Part shown: positions 8,875 to 18,555 of the stretch, one piece after another
Position numbering within the stretch: position 1 is the first letter of the stretch
Layout of the letters: the number at the start of each line of letters is the position of its first letter
Assembly (NCBI RefSeq): GCF_014201885.1
Contig: NZ_JACHFN010000007.1
Coordinates: 62,001 to 126,000, forward strand
Length of the DNA: 64,000 bases
Reading direction: 5' to 3'
DNA from: Deinococcus budaensis
GTDB taxonomy: Bacteria > Deinococcota > Deinococci > Deinococcales > Deinococcaceae
The notes under the pieces: generated by a model
What the model saw: only the letters and a program-made list of their open reading frames with translations
What the model was told of the DNA's origin: nothing
Database searches by the model: none
Translations under genes and position numbers: made by a program

Positions 8875-9495
8875 ATGCAACGGCGAGAGTTCACGAACGG
8901 GTGGGGCTGGCTGCTGCTCGGCATCGGCCTGCTGGCCCTGCTCGCCAACTTTGGCGTGTTGACCAGCGTGTCCGGTCTGCTGTGGGGCGTGCTGTTCGGC
9001 CTGGGCGGCGCGTTCTTCCTGGGGCTGGCCCTGCGCCGCGCCGGGGACTGGTGGGCCTTTATTCCCGGCGGGGTGCTGTTCGGGCTGACGCTCGCCACGG
9101 CCTCGAACGGGGCCACCTGGGGCGGAGCCGCCTTTCTGACATCTATTGGGGCGGGCTTTCTGCTCATCGCCGGGCGGCACCCCGAGCACTGGTGGGCCGT
9201 CATCCCCGGCGGGGCGGTGCTGTCGGTCGCGCTGACGGCCGCTTTCCCGGGCCAGTTCGGCGGGGCCCTGCTCTTCCTGGGGCTGGCGCTCACGTTCCTG
9301 GTGCTGGCCCTGCTACCCCCGGCGCGGACCCATGGGGGGACCCACCGCTGGGCGTGGTACCCCGCCGCTGGGGCCCTCGCGCTCGCCGTGCTGAGCGGCG
9401 GTTGGTTCTCGGGCGCCCTGGGCACCCTGTGGCCACTCGCCCTGATCGCCCTGGGCGGCGTGCTGCTTTTCGTCCCGCGCCGCGGGCGGCGCTGA
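8875..9495 (+). CDS. Polytopic membrane protein (LiaI-like)
   Basis: 206 residues, almost entirely hydrophobic, with about seven membrane segments arranged as repeated pairs (GWLLLGIGLLALLANFGVL, LWGVLFGLGGAFFLGLAL; two WWAFIPGG/WWAVIPGG turns). The first pair resembles the LiaI/LiaF-type membrane region found in the next gene. It sits 61 bp after DUF4342 and 15 bp before the toastrack gene. A role in envelope-stress sensing is inferred from context only. Confidence 0.65.
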   Translation: MQRREFTNGWGWLLLGIGLLALLANFGVLTSVSGLLWGVLFGLGGAFFLGLALRRAGDWWAFIPGGVLFGLTLATASNGATWGGAAFLTSIGAGFLLIAGRHPEHWWAVIPGGAVLSVALTAAFPGQFGGALLFLGLALTFLVLALLPPARTHGGTHRWAWYPAAGALALAVLSGGWFSGALGTLWPLALIALGGVLLFVPRRGRR

Positions 9496-9510
9496 GAGGG
9501 GGAAGACGGT

Positions 9511-10443
9511 ATGAGTGATCCTGTCGCGTCCGGTGCGGGCGGGGGGCTGGGGAGACGGCCGCCCTCCCTGGTGGGGCCCCTGGTCCTGATCGCCCTGGGG
9601 CTGCTGTTCCTGCTGACCAACCTGGGGGTGCTGTCCCCCGGCGTGTGGGACACCCTGTGGCGGCTGTGGCCCTTCGCCCTGATCGCCGTGGGGGTGGAGG
9701 TGCTGGTGGGGCGCCGGACCCGCTGGGGCGGCCTCGCCGTGCTGGGGGTGTTCGCCGTCGCCGCCGTCGTGGGCGTGTGGTGGAGCGTCCGGACCCCCGC
9801 GGGGGCTGCGCTGACCGATCAGCCAGTCCGGGTCGCCGTGCCCGCCGGGGTCCACCGGGCGGAATTGACCCTGCGCTCCGGGGTCTCGCAGCTCGCCCTG
9901 CGGGCTGGGAACCGGGGCGACCTCGTGAGTGGGCAAGTGCAGATTGCCCGGAACGAGCGGCTCACGAACGAGTCCAGCCAGCGCGGGGGGACGGCGGTGG
10001 TCCAGGTGGCCGTGAGCGGGTCCTCGTCCGGCAGCTTTACTGGGCAGAACACGCCGCGTTGGACCCTCGCGCTGGCCCCCACGCTTCCCTGGACGCTGAA
10101 CGTCTCGACCGGGGTGGGGCGGGCGGACCTCGACCTGCGGAACCTGCGGGTGACGGACCTGACGCTCGCGGGCGGGGTGGGTGAGACGACGGTGACCCTC
10201 CCGGCGCGGGGCGAGACCCGGGCGGACATTCGCAGCGGGGTGGGGGCGCTGACCGTCCGCCTCCCGGCGGGGCTGGCGGCCCGGGTGGTCGCCAACGCGG
10301 GCCTGGGCGCGGTGCAGGTGACCCTCCCCGTCACGCGGGATGGGGACACCTCCGTGATTGGGGACCCGGGCACCAACCCCAACCGGGCAGAGGTGCGGGT
10401 GAACGGGGGCGTGGGGCGGGTCCTCATCGAGCGCGCACCCTGA
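9511..10443 (+). CDS. LiaF-like protein: membrane region plus toastrack-type beta domain
   Basis: 310 residues. Residues ~20-95 contain three or four membrane segments of the LiaI/LiaF type (VGPLVLIALGLLFLLTNLGVL, LWPFALIAVGVEVLVG). Residues ~110-310 are a repetitive beta domain (VSTGVGRADLDLRNLRV, LTLAGGVGETTVTLP, IRSGVGALTVRLP, VNGGVGRVLIE), like the DUF4097/LiaF C-terminal fold. LiaF proteins hold envelope-stress two-component systems inactive, but no such sensor/regulator pair adjoins this gene. GAGGGGG precedes the start. Confidence 0.75.
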   Translation: MSDPVASGAGGGLGRRPPSLVGPLVLIALGLLFLLTNLGVLSPGVWDTLWRLWPFALIAVGVEVLVGRRTRWGGLAVLGVFAVAAVVGVWWSVRTPAGAALTDQPVRVAVPAGVHRAELTLRSGVSQLALRAGNRGDLVSGQVQIARNERLTNESSQRGGTAVVQVAVSGSSSGSFTGQNTPRWTLALAPTLPWTLNVSTGVGRADLDLRNLRVTDLTLAGGVGETTVTLPARGETRADIRSGVGALTVRLPAGLAARVVANAGLGAVQVTLPVTRDGDTSVIGDPGTNPNRAEVRVNGGVGRVLIERAP

Positions 10444-10496
10444 GACGCTCGGCGGGGATCGGGGGCCCCCACTCGCTCCCCGCCGCCAACCTCACT

Positions 10497-10528
10497 GGGG
10501 GAGGGCGCCTGGCGGTCCGCCCTCCCCC
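10497..10528. terminator. GC-rich hairpin between convergent genes
   Basis: Perfect 11-bp inverted repeat GGGGGAGGGCG / CGCCCTCCCCC with a 10-nt loop. A second 8-bp hairpin lies just before it (10450-10457 with 10478-10485). There is no T-tract. It probably serves both the LiaF-like operon and the convergent sulfur operon. Confidence 0.6.
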
Positions 10529-10588
10529 GGAACACCCGCCCGGTGACGGCAGGGGCGAAGTGAGAACGGCCGGGGCCACCGGGCACCG

Positions 10589-11062
10589 TCAGTACACGCC
10601 GGGGAGGAATCGGCGAACGCGCCGCTGGTAGGCCGGGTACTCTGGGAAGTGCCGCGTCAGGCGGCGTTCCTCGTCCCGGGCCTTGCGGTCGAACAGGAGG
10701 GCAAGCCCGCCGCTCAGCCCCAGCGCCCCCCGGTGCCCGTGAGCCAGCGCCCAGCCCAGCGAGGCCAGGAGCAGCCCTCCGTAGACCGGATGGCGGGCCA
10801 GGGCATAGGGGCCAGTCTGCACGAGCTGCCCTTCCGTCCGTGGCTCGGGCAGGGGCGTGAGGTTGGGGCCCAGGCGCAGACCACTCCAGCCCACGAGGGT
10901 GCCTCCAGCCAGCACCAGGGCGGTGCCCGCGACCCGCAGCCCCCGTGGCGTCCCCCAGCGAGGTCGCAGCAGCGGCAGGGCCACGATCCCGGCGAGCAGG
11001 AGGGCCTGGGCCGCCACGTACCCTTCTCCCCGGGCGTTCCAGCGGTGTTCGAATGCGGTCAT
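10589..11062 (-). CDS. Isoprenylcysteine carboxyl methyltransferase-like membrane protein
   Basis: 157 residues with three or four membrane segments and the C-terminal ICMT/PEMT signature: [17 protein letters not shown] (SAM-pocket RHPxYxG), then [25 protein letters not shown]. Bacterial members are mostly of unknown substrate. The start at 11062 follows GAGGAGG and lies 11 bp after the stop of the DUF6691-like gene, so it is the last gene of the sulfur operon. Upstream in-frame extension is unlikely because it would sit inside that gene. Confidence 0.75.
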   Translation of the reverse strand: MTAFEHRWNARGEGYVAAQALLLAGIVALPLLRPRWGTPRGLRVAGTALVLAGGTLVGWSGLRLGPNLTPLPEPRTEGQLVQTGPYALARHPVYGGLLLASLGWALAHGHRGALGLSGGLALLFDRKARDEERRLTRHFPEYPAYQRRVRRFLPGVY

Positions 11063-11073
11063 GTGGTCCCTCC

Positions 11074-11546
<473 letters not shown>

Positions 11547-11550
<4 letters not shown>

Positions 11551-12122
11551 CGGATCACCGCCATGAAGAGCGGGAGCAGGAAGTTCGCGCTGAGGATGCC
11601 GCCCACGAAAAAGGACACCGTGGCGATCAGGCTGGGAGCTTGCAGGGTGCTCAGCCCGGTGATGGCGTGCCCGGAGGTGCAGCCGCCCCCGTAGCGGGTG
11701 CCGAAGCCGACGAGCAGGCCGGAGAGGGCGAGCAGCAGCCACACGCCGGGACTGCCCAGGTCGGTCAGTTCGGCGGGCACCAGGCCGGGCCGCAGCTCCA
11801 CGCCGAGGTCCCGAATGGACTGCGCGCCCGCCGCGCTCAGCCGGGCAGGTTCCGGGTCGGCGAGCAGCGCGCCCGCCACGAAGCCGCCCAGGATCAGGCC
11901 GCCCGCGAACACGAGGTTCCACCGTTCCCTCCGCCAGTCGTAGCGGAAGAAACCGGGCCTGACCCGTTCGGGCAGCAGGATCGCGCAGGCGTGGCGCAGG
12001 TTCGACGAGATGCCAAAGGACTTGTTGCCGAGCCACAGCAGCAGCGGCACCGTCAGGCCGATCAAGGGGCCGCCCACGTACCAGGGCCAGGGCGAGCGCA
12101 GAAAGTCGAGCAGTTCAGTCAT
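11547..12122 (-). CDS. YeeE/YedE-family half transporter
   Basis: 191 residues. A short N-terminal helix region is followed by membrane segments, with the signature [20 protein letters not shown], whose Cys is the sulfur-relay residue in YeeE-type thiosulfate channels. It pairs with the downstream DUF6691-like half. It starts at 12122, 54 bp after the TauE gene. It is part of the operon running from 14750 to 10589. Confidence 0.88.
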
Positions 12123-12176
12123 GCGGGCAGGAACCTCGAAAAAGGGGGGGTGAGGAGGTGGAGTTCGGGCACGGCC

Positions 12177-12977
12177 TTACCGGGCCAGACGCGCCTGGGC
12201 GGCCGCAGGAGGACTGAGCACCCTGGGCACGTTCGTCGCCAGCACGTACAGGCCCATCACGACCAGGAAGCCCGCAAAGCCGCGTTTCAGGCTGTCGTTG
12301 GAAACCTTCTTACCCAGCCGGGCACCCAGAAAGCTCCCCGCGATGCCGATGGCGGTGAAGGTCAGGATCAGGTCCCAGTGCATGGACAGGTTGTGCTCGG
12401 CGAGGACGTGCGTGTACTTGGAAAAGCCCGCGAAGCTCTTGGCCGCGATGATCAGCAGGCTGGTCCCCACCGCGAGGCTCATGGGCAGTCCGCCCAGCAG
12501 CACCAGCGCGGGGATGATCAGAAATCCCCCGCCCACGCCGACCAGCCCGGTCAGGACGCCCACGCCCAGCCCCTCCAGGCCGATCTTGAGAGGAGAGCGG
12601 GGATGGGGGGCGGGCTGAACCTCCCCCCGCTGCGGGCGGAACATCATGGCGGCGGCGAGCAGCATCACCACGGCGAACAGCAGCAGCTGCACCGCGCCGG
12701 AGAGGAACACGCTCAGGGCCGCGCCCAGGAAGGTGCCCGTCACGCCGGGAACGCCGAACCACAGCACCGAGCGCCAGTCGATCTGCCGCTTCAGCGCGTA
12801 GGGGATGGCCCCGACCAGGCTGATGCCGCCCACGATGGCGAGCGATTCGGCAATCGCCAGCTTCTCCGGCTCGCCCACCAGGTAGACCAGCACCGGGACC
12901 GTCAGGATGGAGCCGCCCGACCCCAGCAGCCCCAGCGAGAGGCCGATCAGGGCCGCGCCGACGAGGGCGAGGATCAC
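12177..12977 (-). CDS. TauE/SafE-family sulfite/organosulfonate exporter
   Basis: 266 residues with about eight membrane segments and the two family repeats ([47 protein letters not shown]). In cst-type operons TauE exports sulfite or related products of persulfide oxidation. The start is the GTG at 12977, which overlaps the rhodanese-like gene's stop (GTGA). Confidence 0.88.
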   Translation of the reverse strand: MILALVGAALIGLSLGLLGSGGSILTVPVLVYLVGEPEKLAIAESLAIVGGISLVGAIPYALKRQIDWRSVLWFGVPGVTGTFLGAALSVFLSGAVQLLLFAVVMLLAAAMMFRPQRGEVQPAPHPRSPLKIGLEGLGVGVLTGLVGVGGGFLIIPALVLLGGLPMSLAVGTSLLIIAAKSFAGFSKYTHVLAEHNLSMHWDLILTFTAIGIAGSFLGARLGKKVSNDSLKRGFAGFLVVMGLYVLATNVPRVLSPPAAAQARLAR

Positions 12978-13291
12978 GGCCGCCCGCCCCGGTGCAGTTC
13001 CCGGCTCCCCTGCACCCAGGCCGCCGTGCCGCCCGAGCGGTTCAGCAGGCCCGTCTTGCCCAGCCTCGCCAGAGAGGCCGCCGCCTGCGAGGAGCGGTGG
13101 CCGCCCGCGCGGATCAGAACGGTGTTCGGCCTGGTCCCGTCCTCGCGCCCGGCGAGTTCGCTGAGGGGGAGGTTCACGGCGCCGGGGACGTGTCCGGCCT
13201 CATACTCGCCGCGCTCGCGCCCGTCCACGAGGCGGGCACCCCCGCGCCGCCTGCCCCCGAGTTCAGTGATGAAGATGTGCTGGTAGGTCAT
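12974..13291 (-). CDS. Single-domain rhodanese-like protein lacking the catalytic cysteine
   Basis: 105 residues with rhodanese landmarks [26 protein letters not shown] and WVQG near the end. The active-site loop reads RAGGHRS where active enzymes have C-x-x-G-x-R-S. The Cys position is Arg (CGC; TGC would be Cys) and the protein has no cysteine at all, so it cannot carry a persulfide in the usual way. It may bind a partner or a substrate. I chose the start at 13291; an alternative ATG at 13309 adds six residues and neither has a strong ribosome site. Confidence 0.8.
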   Translation of the reverse strand: MTYQHIFITELGGRRRGGARLVDGRERGEYEAGHVPGAVNLPLSELAGREDGTRPNTVLIRAGGHRSSQAAASLARLGKTGLLNRSGGTAAWVQGSRELHRGGRP

Positions 13292-13355
13292 GGGACCACT
13301 CGCTTTCATGGAAGACGGAGGCGGCGCGAATCCTGCCGCCTCCGGGAAGGGCGTT

Positions 13356-14750
<1,395 letters not shown>

Positions 14751-14759
14751 GCCCGGATC

Positions 14760-14802
14760 GTATACCCCCTCCCCCTATCCTGTCAAATACCCCAGGGGGT
14801 AT
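14760..14802. promoter_or_regulatory. CsoR/CstR-type operator between the cstB-like operon and its repressor
   Basis: A perfect inverted repeat ATACCCC-AG-GGGGTAT occupies 14787-14802, ten bases before the repressor start. A second, asymmetric C-rich copy (ATACCCCCT... at 14762-14777) lies beside the cstB-like start at 14750. G/C tracts flanked by ATA/TAT are typical of CsoR-family operators. Both divergent promoters are in this 61-bp gap. Confidence 0.75.
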
Positions 14803-14811
14803 ACTGGAAGC

Positions 14812-15078
14812 ATGACCGCGAGCGTGCCCGTGAGTGACCATCAAGCCGAGAAGACGAGGATTCTTAACCGCCTGCGCCGCCTGGAGGGGCAGATTCGGGG
14901 CCTCCAGAAGATGGTGGAGGAGGAGAAGGGCTGCGTGGAGGTGATGAGCCTGTACGCCAGCGCGAGGAGTGCCCTGGAGTCCACCGGGGACGTGATTCTG
15001 GAAACCTACGTCGAGATGTGCCAGGCGCGCGGCGAGAAGCCCGCCGACCTCGTGAAACTGCTCAAGCTCGCCCGCTGA
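14812..15078 (+). CDS. CstR-like persulfide-sensing CsoR-family repressor
   Basis: 88 residues: all-helical CsoR/FrmR family ([26 protein letters not shown]). The two conserved cysteines are Cys41 and Cys70. Copper-sensing CsoR has His 25 residues after the first Cys; here that position is Tyr66 (ETYVEMC), so it lacks the Cu(I) site and matches CstR, which reacts with persulfides. The divergent CstB-like operon agrees. I chose the ATG at 14812 because the upstream in-frame ATG would place coding over the operator. Confidence 0.85.
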   Translation: MTASVPVSDHQAEKTRILNRLRRLEGQIRGLQKMVEEEKGCVEVMSLYASARSALESTGDVILETYVEMCQARGEKPADLVKLLKLAR

Positions 15079-15121
15079 GGAGGGCGGCGCGCAGCAGGGG
15101 CCGCCCTGCGCGCGTGAGGTG

Positions 15122-15147
15122 GGGCTGACCTGCGGGGGGGTCAGCCC
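15122..15147. terminator. Hairpin between convergent genes
   Basis: GGGCTGACC / GGTCAGCCC, a 9-bp perfect stem with an 8-nt loop between the CstR-like gene and the convergent amidase gene. It overlaps the amidase stop. No T-tract. Confidence 0.5.
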
Positions 15148-16235
15148 ACCAGGGCCAGCCAGGTGTTCGGGCCGACCACGCCGTCTGCCGTGAGGCCCTG
15201 CGCCGTCTGGAAGCTGCGAACGGCGCTTTCCGTGCCCGGCCCGAAGGCGCCGTCCAGCATGACCCCGTAGCCTCTGGCTTGCAGCTGGCCCTGCGCCGCC
15301 CGCACCGCCTCGCCGCTGTCGCCGCGCCGCACGGTCAGGACCAGCCGCTCCCAGGTGGCCGACCCCACCACGGCGTCGGGGGTCAGGCCCGCCGAGGTCT
15401 GGAAGGCGCTCACGGCCGTCCCGGTGCCGCCGCCGTAGTTCCCGTCCACCGCGAGGGTCTGGCCCCGGGCGCGCAGCAGGGACTGCACGCTGCGGACGCG
15501 CTCGCCGCTCTGGCCGTCCCGGGTGGTGGGCCACACCCGCACGCTGACGCCCAGCCGCGCGGCCACGTCGCGGCGCAGTTGCGGCAGTCTGGCATACAGC
15601 ACGTCTCCCGGGCAGGAGGTGTTCAGGAAGTCGCGGTGCCCGTAGATCTCGGTTGCCGGAATGCCGTACTGCCCGCACAGCCAGGCGCATGTGCGCACCA
15701 GCGCGTCGTACTGGGCGGCCGGGGGAGACACGCTGGTGTAGGTGCCCTCGTTCTCGATGCCGACCGACACGTCGTTGAAGCTCTCGCAGTGGGCGCCGCG
15801 CACATGCTGGGTACCCGTCTGCGCCGCTTCCAGGCTGCGGTGACGGCCCTCCAGCACGTACCCGCCCCGGCTGATGGTGAACTGCTGGCCGGAATCGGTC
15901 CAGCCCCGGTCGAAGTGAGCCTGCTGAATCGAGCGCGCCAGGCTGTGGGCCTGCGCCTGCGAGAGGTCGCTGACGTTGGCGCTCGCGGTGTGATGCACGA
16001 TGATCCTTGTGGGCCGCGTGGCGAGCAGGGTCACGGCTTCCCGGGGCGCCTGGGCCTTCCAGGCGGCCGTGGTGGCGATGGCCGGGCTGGTCACTGCCTG
16101 GCCGTCCAGCCGGTTGACGGGCGCGTCCGGGTCGAGCCTGGCCGCCTTGTTCAGGCCGCAGCCCGCCAGCAGCAGACTGCCGCCGAGTGCCGCGCCCCAG
16201 CGCAGGACCTGGCGGCGGGTGGGGGGGGTGTTCAT
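15141..16235 (-). CDS. Lipoprotein N-acetylmuramoyl-L-alanine amidase (amidase_2/PGRP) with two peptidoglycan-binding domains
   Basis: 364 residues. N-terminus TRRQVLRWGAALGGSLLLAGC combines a twin-arginine-like start with a lipobox (Cys26). Residues ~75-225 are the amidase_2/PGRP domain (RIIVHHTASANVSDLS, VGIENEGTYTS, EIYGHRDFLNTSCPG; zinc ligands His-His-Cys). Residues ~232-364 contain two PG_binding_1 repeats (GERVRSVQSLLRARGQTLAVDGNYG; GEAVRAAQGQLQARGYGVMLDGAFG). It probably cleaves the glycan-peptide amide bond of peptidoglycan. It lies downstream of a second PG-binding protein gene on the same strand. Confidence 0.88.
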   Translation of the reverse strand: MNTPPTRRQVLRWGAALGGSLLLAGCGLNKAARLDPDAPVNRLDGQAVTSPAIATTAAWKAQAPREAVTLLATRPTRIIVHHTASANVSDLSQAQAHSLARSIQQAHFDRGWTDSGQQFTISRGGYVLEGRHRSLEAAQTGTQHVRGAHCESFNDVSVGIENEGTYTSVSPPAAQYDALVRTCAWLCGQYGIPATEIYGHRDFLNTSCPGDVLYARLPQLRRDVAARLGVSVRVWPTTRDGQSGERVRSVQSLLRARGQTLAVDGNYGGGTGTAVSAFQTSAGLTPDAVVGSATWERLVLTVRRGDSGEAVRAAQGQLQARGYGVMLDGAFGPGTESAVRSFQTAQGLTADGVVGPNTWLALVG

Positions 16236-16298
16236 TCGGCCTCCTCGGGAAAGCGGCGGGCGACCTCGCTGCGCGCCACCGCTGCCTGCTGCCCTGGG

Positions 16299-17300
16299 TC
16301 AGTTCCAGGCGCAGTGGACGTGGTTGCTGTGGCCGCCGGGCGGGTCGTAGTAGGCGTTGAAGGTCTGGCCGGGATCGGACCCGGCGGCCAGGCACGCGTT
16401 GCGCGCGGCGGTGTGGGCGCTGTTGGGGGTGCTCAGGCTCACCCCGTTCCAGATGCCGATGTCGAGTGCCAGACCGGCGTAGTGGTCCGAATACGTCGAG
16501 TGGACCCCGCCCGCGATGGACGTGATGAAAAAGGAGTTCCCGGCGTTCGCCATGGTCAGCATGCCCTGGAGCATCGAACGCTTGAGGTACACGGTGAGGC
16601 CGCAGTTGGCGTCGCCCGCGCAGCCGCGCCTGGCCGCCAGGCCGTTCGCTGTGTCGACGACGTTCTGGCGCGGGTTGCCTCCGGACGTGCTGCTGCTGGT
16701 GCCCAGCGTGACGCGCCCGCTGTTCAGGATCTGCGAGGCGAGGCTGGCGGTGGTGCCTGTTGCCCCCGTGCTGCTGCCGGTCACCAGGGCATGCCAGGTG
16801 TTGAGGCCCGCCACGCCGTCCACAGTCAGGCCCCGCCTGCTCTGAAAGTCCCGCAGCGCCGTGTTCGTGCCGCTCCCGAAGACGCCGTCTACCGTGACGG
16901 CGCTGTAGCCGTAGCCGCTGCGCAGCTGGTCTTGCACCGCCCGCACCGCGTTGTTGCTGTCCCCCTGCCGCACGGTGACGATCAGCTTTTCCCAGGTGTT
17001 GCCGCCCACGGTCCCGTCCACCACCAGGCCGTTCGCCCGCTGGAAATTCCGCACGGCCGTGTCGGTGCCGCCTCCGAAGGCGCCGTCCACAGAGAGGCTT
17101 TGCCCCGCGTGGCGCAGCAGGTATTGCAGGGTCACCACGTCGCGCCCCGAGTCGCCGGAGCGCAGCGCCTGCCAGGTCAGCACCGACTGGGCACCCAGCA
17201 GGGCGTCAGGCGGGGTGGCGGCGGCCGGTTGCGCCCGCTGCACCCCGCAGGCCGAGAGAGAAAGGGTGAGGGCGGCCAGGATCAGGGTCGAACGCATCAT
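16299..17300 (-). CDS. Lipoprotein with two peptidoglycan-binding repeats and an M15-like C-terminal domain
   Basis: 333 residues. Lipobox LSLSAC (Cys18). Two PG_binding_1 repeats lie at ~45-175 (GRDVVTLQYLLRHAGQSLSVDGAFG; NAVRAVQDQLRSGYG). A C-terminal domain (~185-333) has VHSTYSDHYAGLALDIGIW and GGHSNHVHCAW. The spaced His/Asp and the final HVH resemble zinc-binding M15/D-Ala-D-Ala peptidase folds, but the match is partial, so the enzymatic role is inferred. The gene is followed 63 bp later by the amidase. Confidence 0.75.
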   Translation of the reverse strand: MMRSTLILAALTLSLSACGVQRAQPAAATPPDALLGAQSVLTWQALRSGDSGRDVVTLQYLLRHAGQSLSVDGAFGGGTDTAVRNFQRANGLVVDGTVGGNTWEKLIVTVRQGDSNNAVRAVQDQLRSGYGYSAVTVDGVFGSGTNTALRDFQSRRGLTVDGVAGLNTWHALVTGSSTGATGTTASLASQILNSGRVTLGTSSSTSGGNPRQNVVDTANGLAARRGCAGDANCGLTVYLKRSMLQGMLTMANAGNSFFITSIAGGVHSTYSDHYAGLALDIGIWNGVSLSTPNSAHTAARNACLAAGSDPGQTFNAYYDPPGGHSNHVHCAWN

Positions 17301-17801
17301 GCACTCCTCGGATGTCTGTCAGGGCACTGGCCTGGAACCGGCAGGCGGAGCGGGGGCCAGGGGTGGGTTCAATCCGGAACCTCCAGAAGTGGAGATGCGG
17401 GGAGGATGCCCGGGTTGTGCGGACAGGCGCGGTCTATCACCACACCTGTGATGAAGGTGTTGGGGGGAGAAAGCCCTGAACGTGGCCGTCGGCAGGCCGC
17501 CCACGACCGGCACAGCGTCCAGGGAGGATGCCCGATCCACGGCGCTCGCCTGCCCGGAGGCCTTCTCCCCAGGTTGACCGGGTGCCCCCGCTCTCAGGCG
17601 GTCAGAGCGCGGGAAATAGGGGAGGGGCCGCTTCTCCGCGGGTGCGCTCAGGCCAGACTTCCCGGGCAAACCCGCGTCTGCGGCGGGGGTCTCGGGGGCG
17701 GGTGGTCCCCGGCCCGCCGGGGCCTTTCAGGCCGGGCCTGCCTCCGGGCGCCGGTCGGTCCAGGACCCACCCGGCGCTTTTGCTGCGTAGTCTGGGCAGC
17801 G
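17301..17801. other. Intergenic, no recognised gene
   Basis: 501 bp between the PG-binding lipoprotein start and the hypothetical gene at 17802. Open frames on either strand lack ribosome sites and family resemblance. It must contain the lipoprotein promoter, but I see no clear -35/-10 pair. Confidence 0.5.
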
Positions 17802-18221
17802 ATGACCACTGGCGCCCAGAGTGAACGGATGAACGCCTTCGGGCAGGCCCTGATGACCCTGATGGTGGAGCACGGGGTCGCGGCTGTGCGCCCCAGGGAA
17901 GCGAGCGGCCTGCTGGGCCTGACGGAGAGCGGCAAGTTCGTGAGCGCCGACCTGGCCTTCGAGTTCCTGGCCCCCGCCGATCACCGGGCGGCCGCTGCGG
18001 CGCTGGGCGTCGTCCCGGGGGTCCCGGCGGGGGAGGCTGGCGCGCGGGACCTGGCCGACGTGCAGGGGTTCGTGCGCGCCGTGGGGCTGCTCTACGACAG
18101 GTACGGGGTGCACAGCCTCGAATTCGGGCCAGGCGCGCTGCTGGGCTTCCGGCCGGGCAGGTCAGGCATGACCTTCGTCACCGACCACGTCGCGGTCACC
18201 CTCCAGCGGCGGGAGCCGTAA
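17802..18221 (+). CDS. Hypothetical protein, unrecognised
   Basis: 139 residues beginning MTTGAQSERMNAFGQALMTLMVEHGVAAVRPREASGLLG. It is a soluble, mixed alpha/beta protein with no cysteine, no signal peptide and no motif I recognise. The C-terminal part (LEFGPGALLGF, MTFVTDHVAVTLQRREP) looks like beta strands. Codon use with GC-rich third positions matches the neighbours, which supports it as a real gene. No clear Shine-Dalgarno site is present. Confidence 0.55.
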   Translation: MTTGAQSERMNAFGQALMTLMVEHGVAAVRPREASGLLGLTESGKFVSADLAFEFLAPADHRAAAAALGVVPGVPAGEAGARDLADVQGFVRAVGLLYDRYGVHSLEFGPGALLGFRPGRSGMTFVTDHVAVTLQRREP

Positions 18222-18555
18222 CCCGGAGCCGTCCACCTGAGTTTCCGCCCCTGACGCCGAACCCTGCCCCGTTTTTGCCTGTCCGCCCCGTTTGCGGCTG
18301 CGCGCGCTCACAGCGCCGGGCCACCTCTCCACCACCTCTCAGGCACGCGGCTCAGCCTGCGCCCCGGCTCATGCGGGGGGGACGCCCACACCTCCACAAC
18401 CGGGGCGCCCGGGCGACGTTCCGGCTTCAGGCCGTCTGGCTCGGGCCGGGCGCTGCTGAAGGAGGCCCTGCTGAATCACAGCTGGCCCGTTACAGTGGGT
18501 CGCGTTCCCCGTCCAGGCCGTGTTGCCGGGACCGACCGCTTCTTCAGGAGGTTTC
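18222..18555. other. Intergenic leader of the amidase gene
   Basis: 334 bp without a supported gene. AGGAGG lies at its end (18545-18550) for the amidase at 18556. I see no other feature in it. Confidence 0.5.

Noticed and set aside
17319..17669. 116-codon minus-strand frame upstream of the PG-binding lipoprotein
   Set aside because: Low-complexity composition, no ribosome site and no family features.
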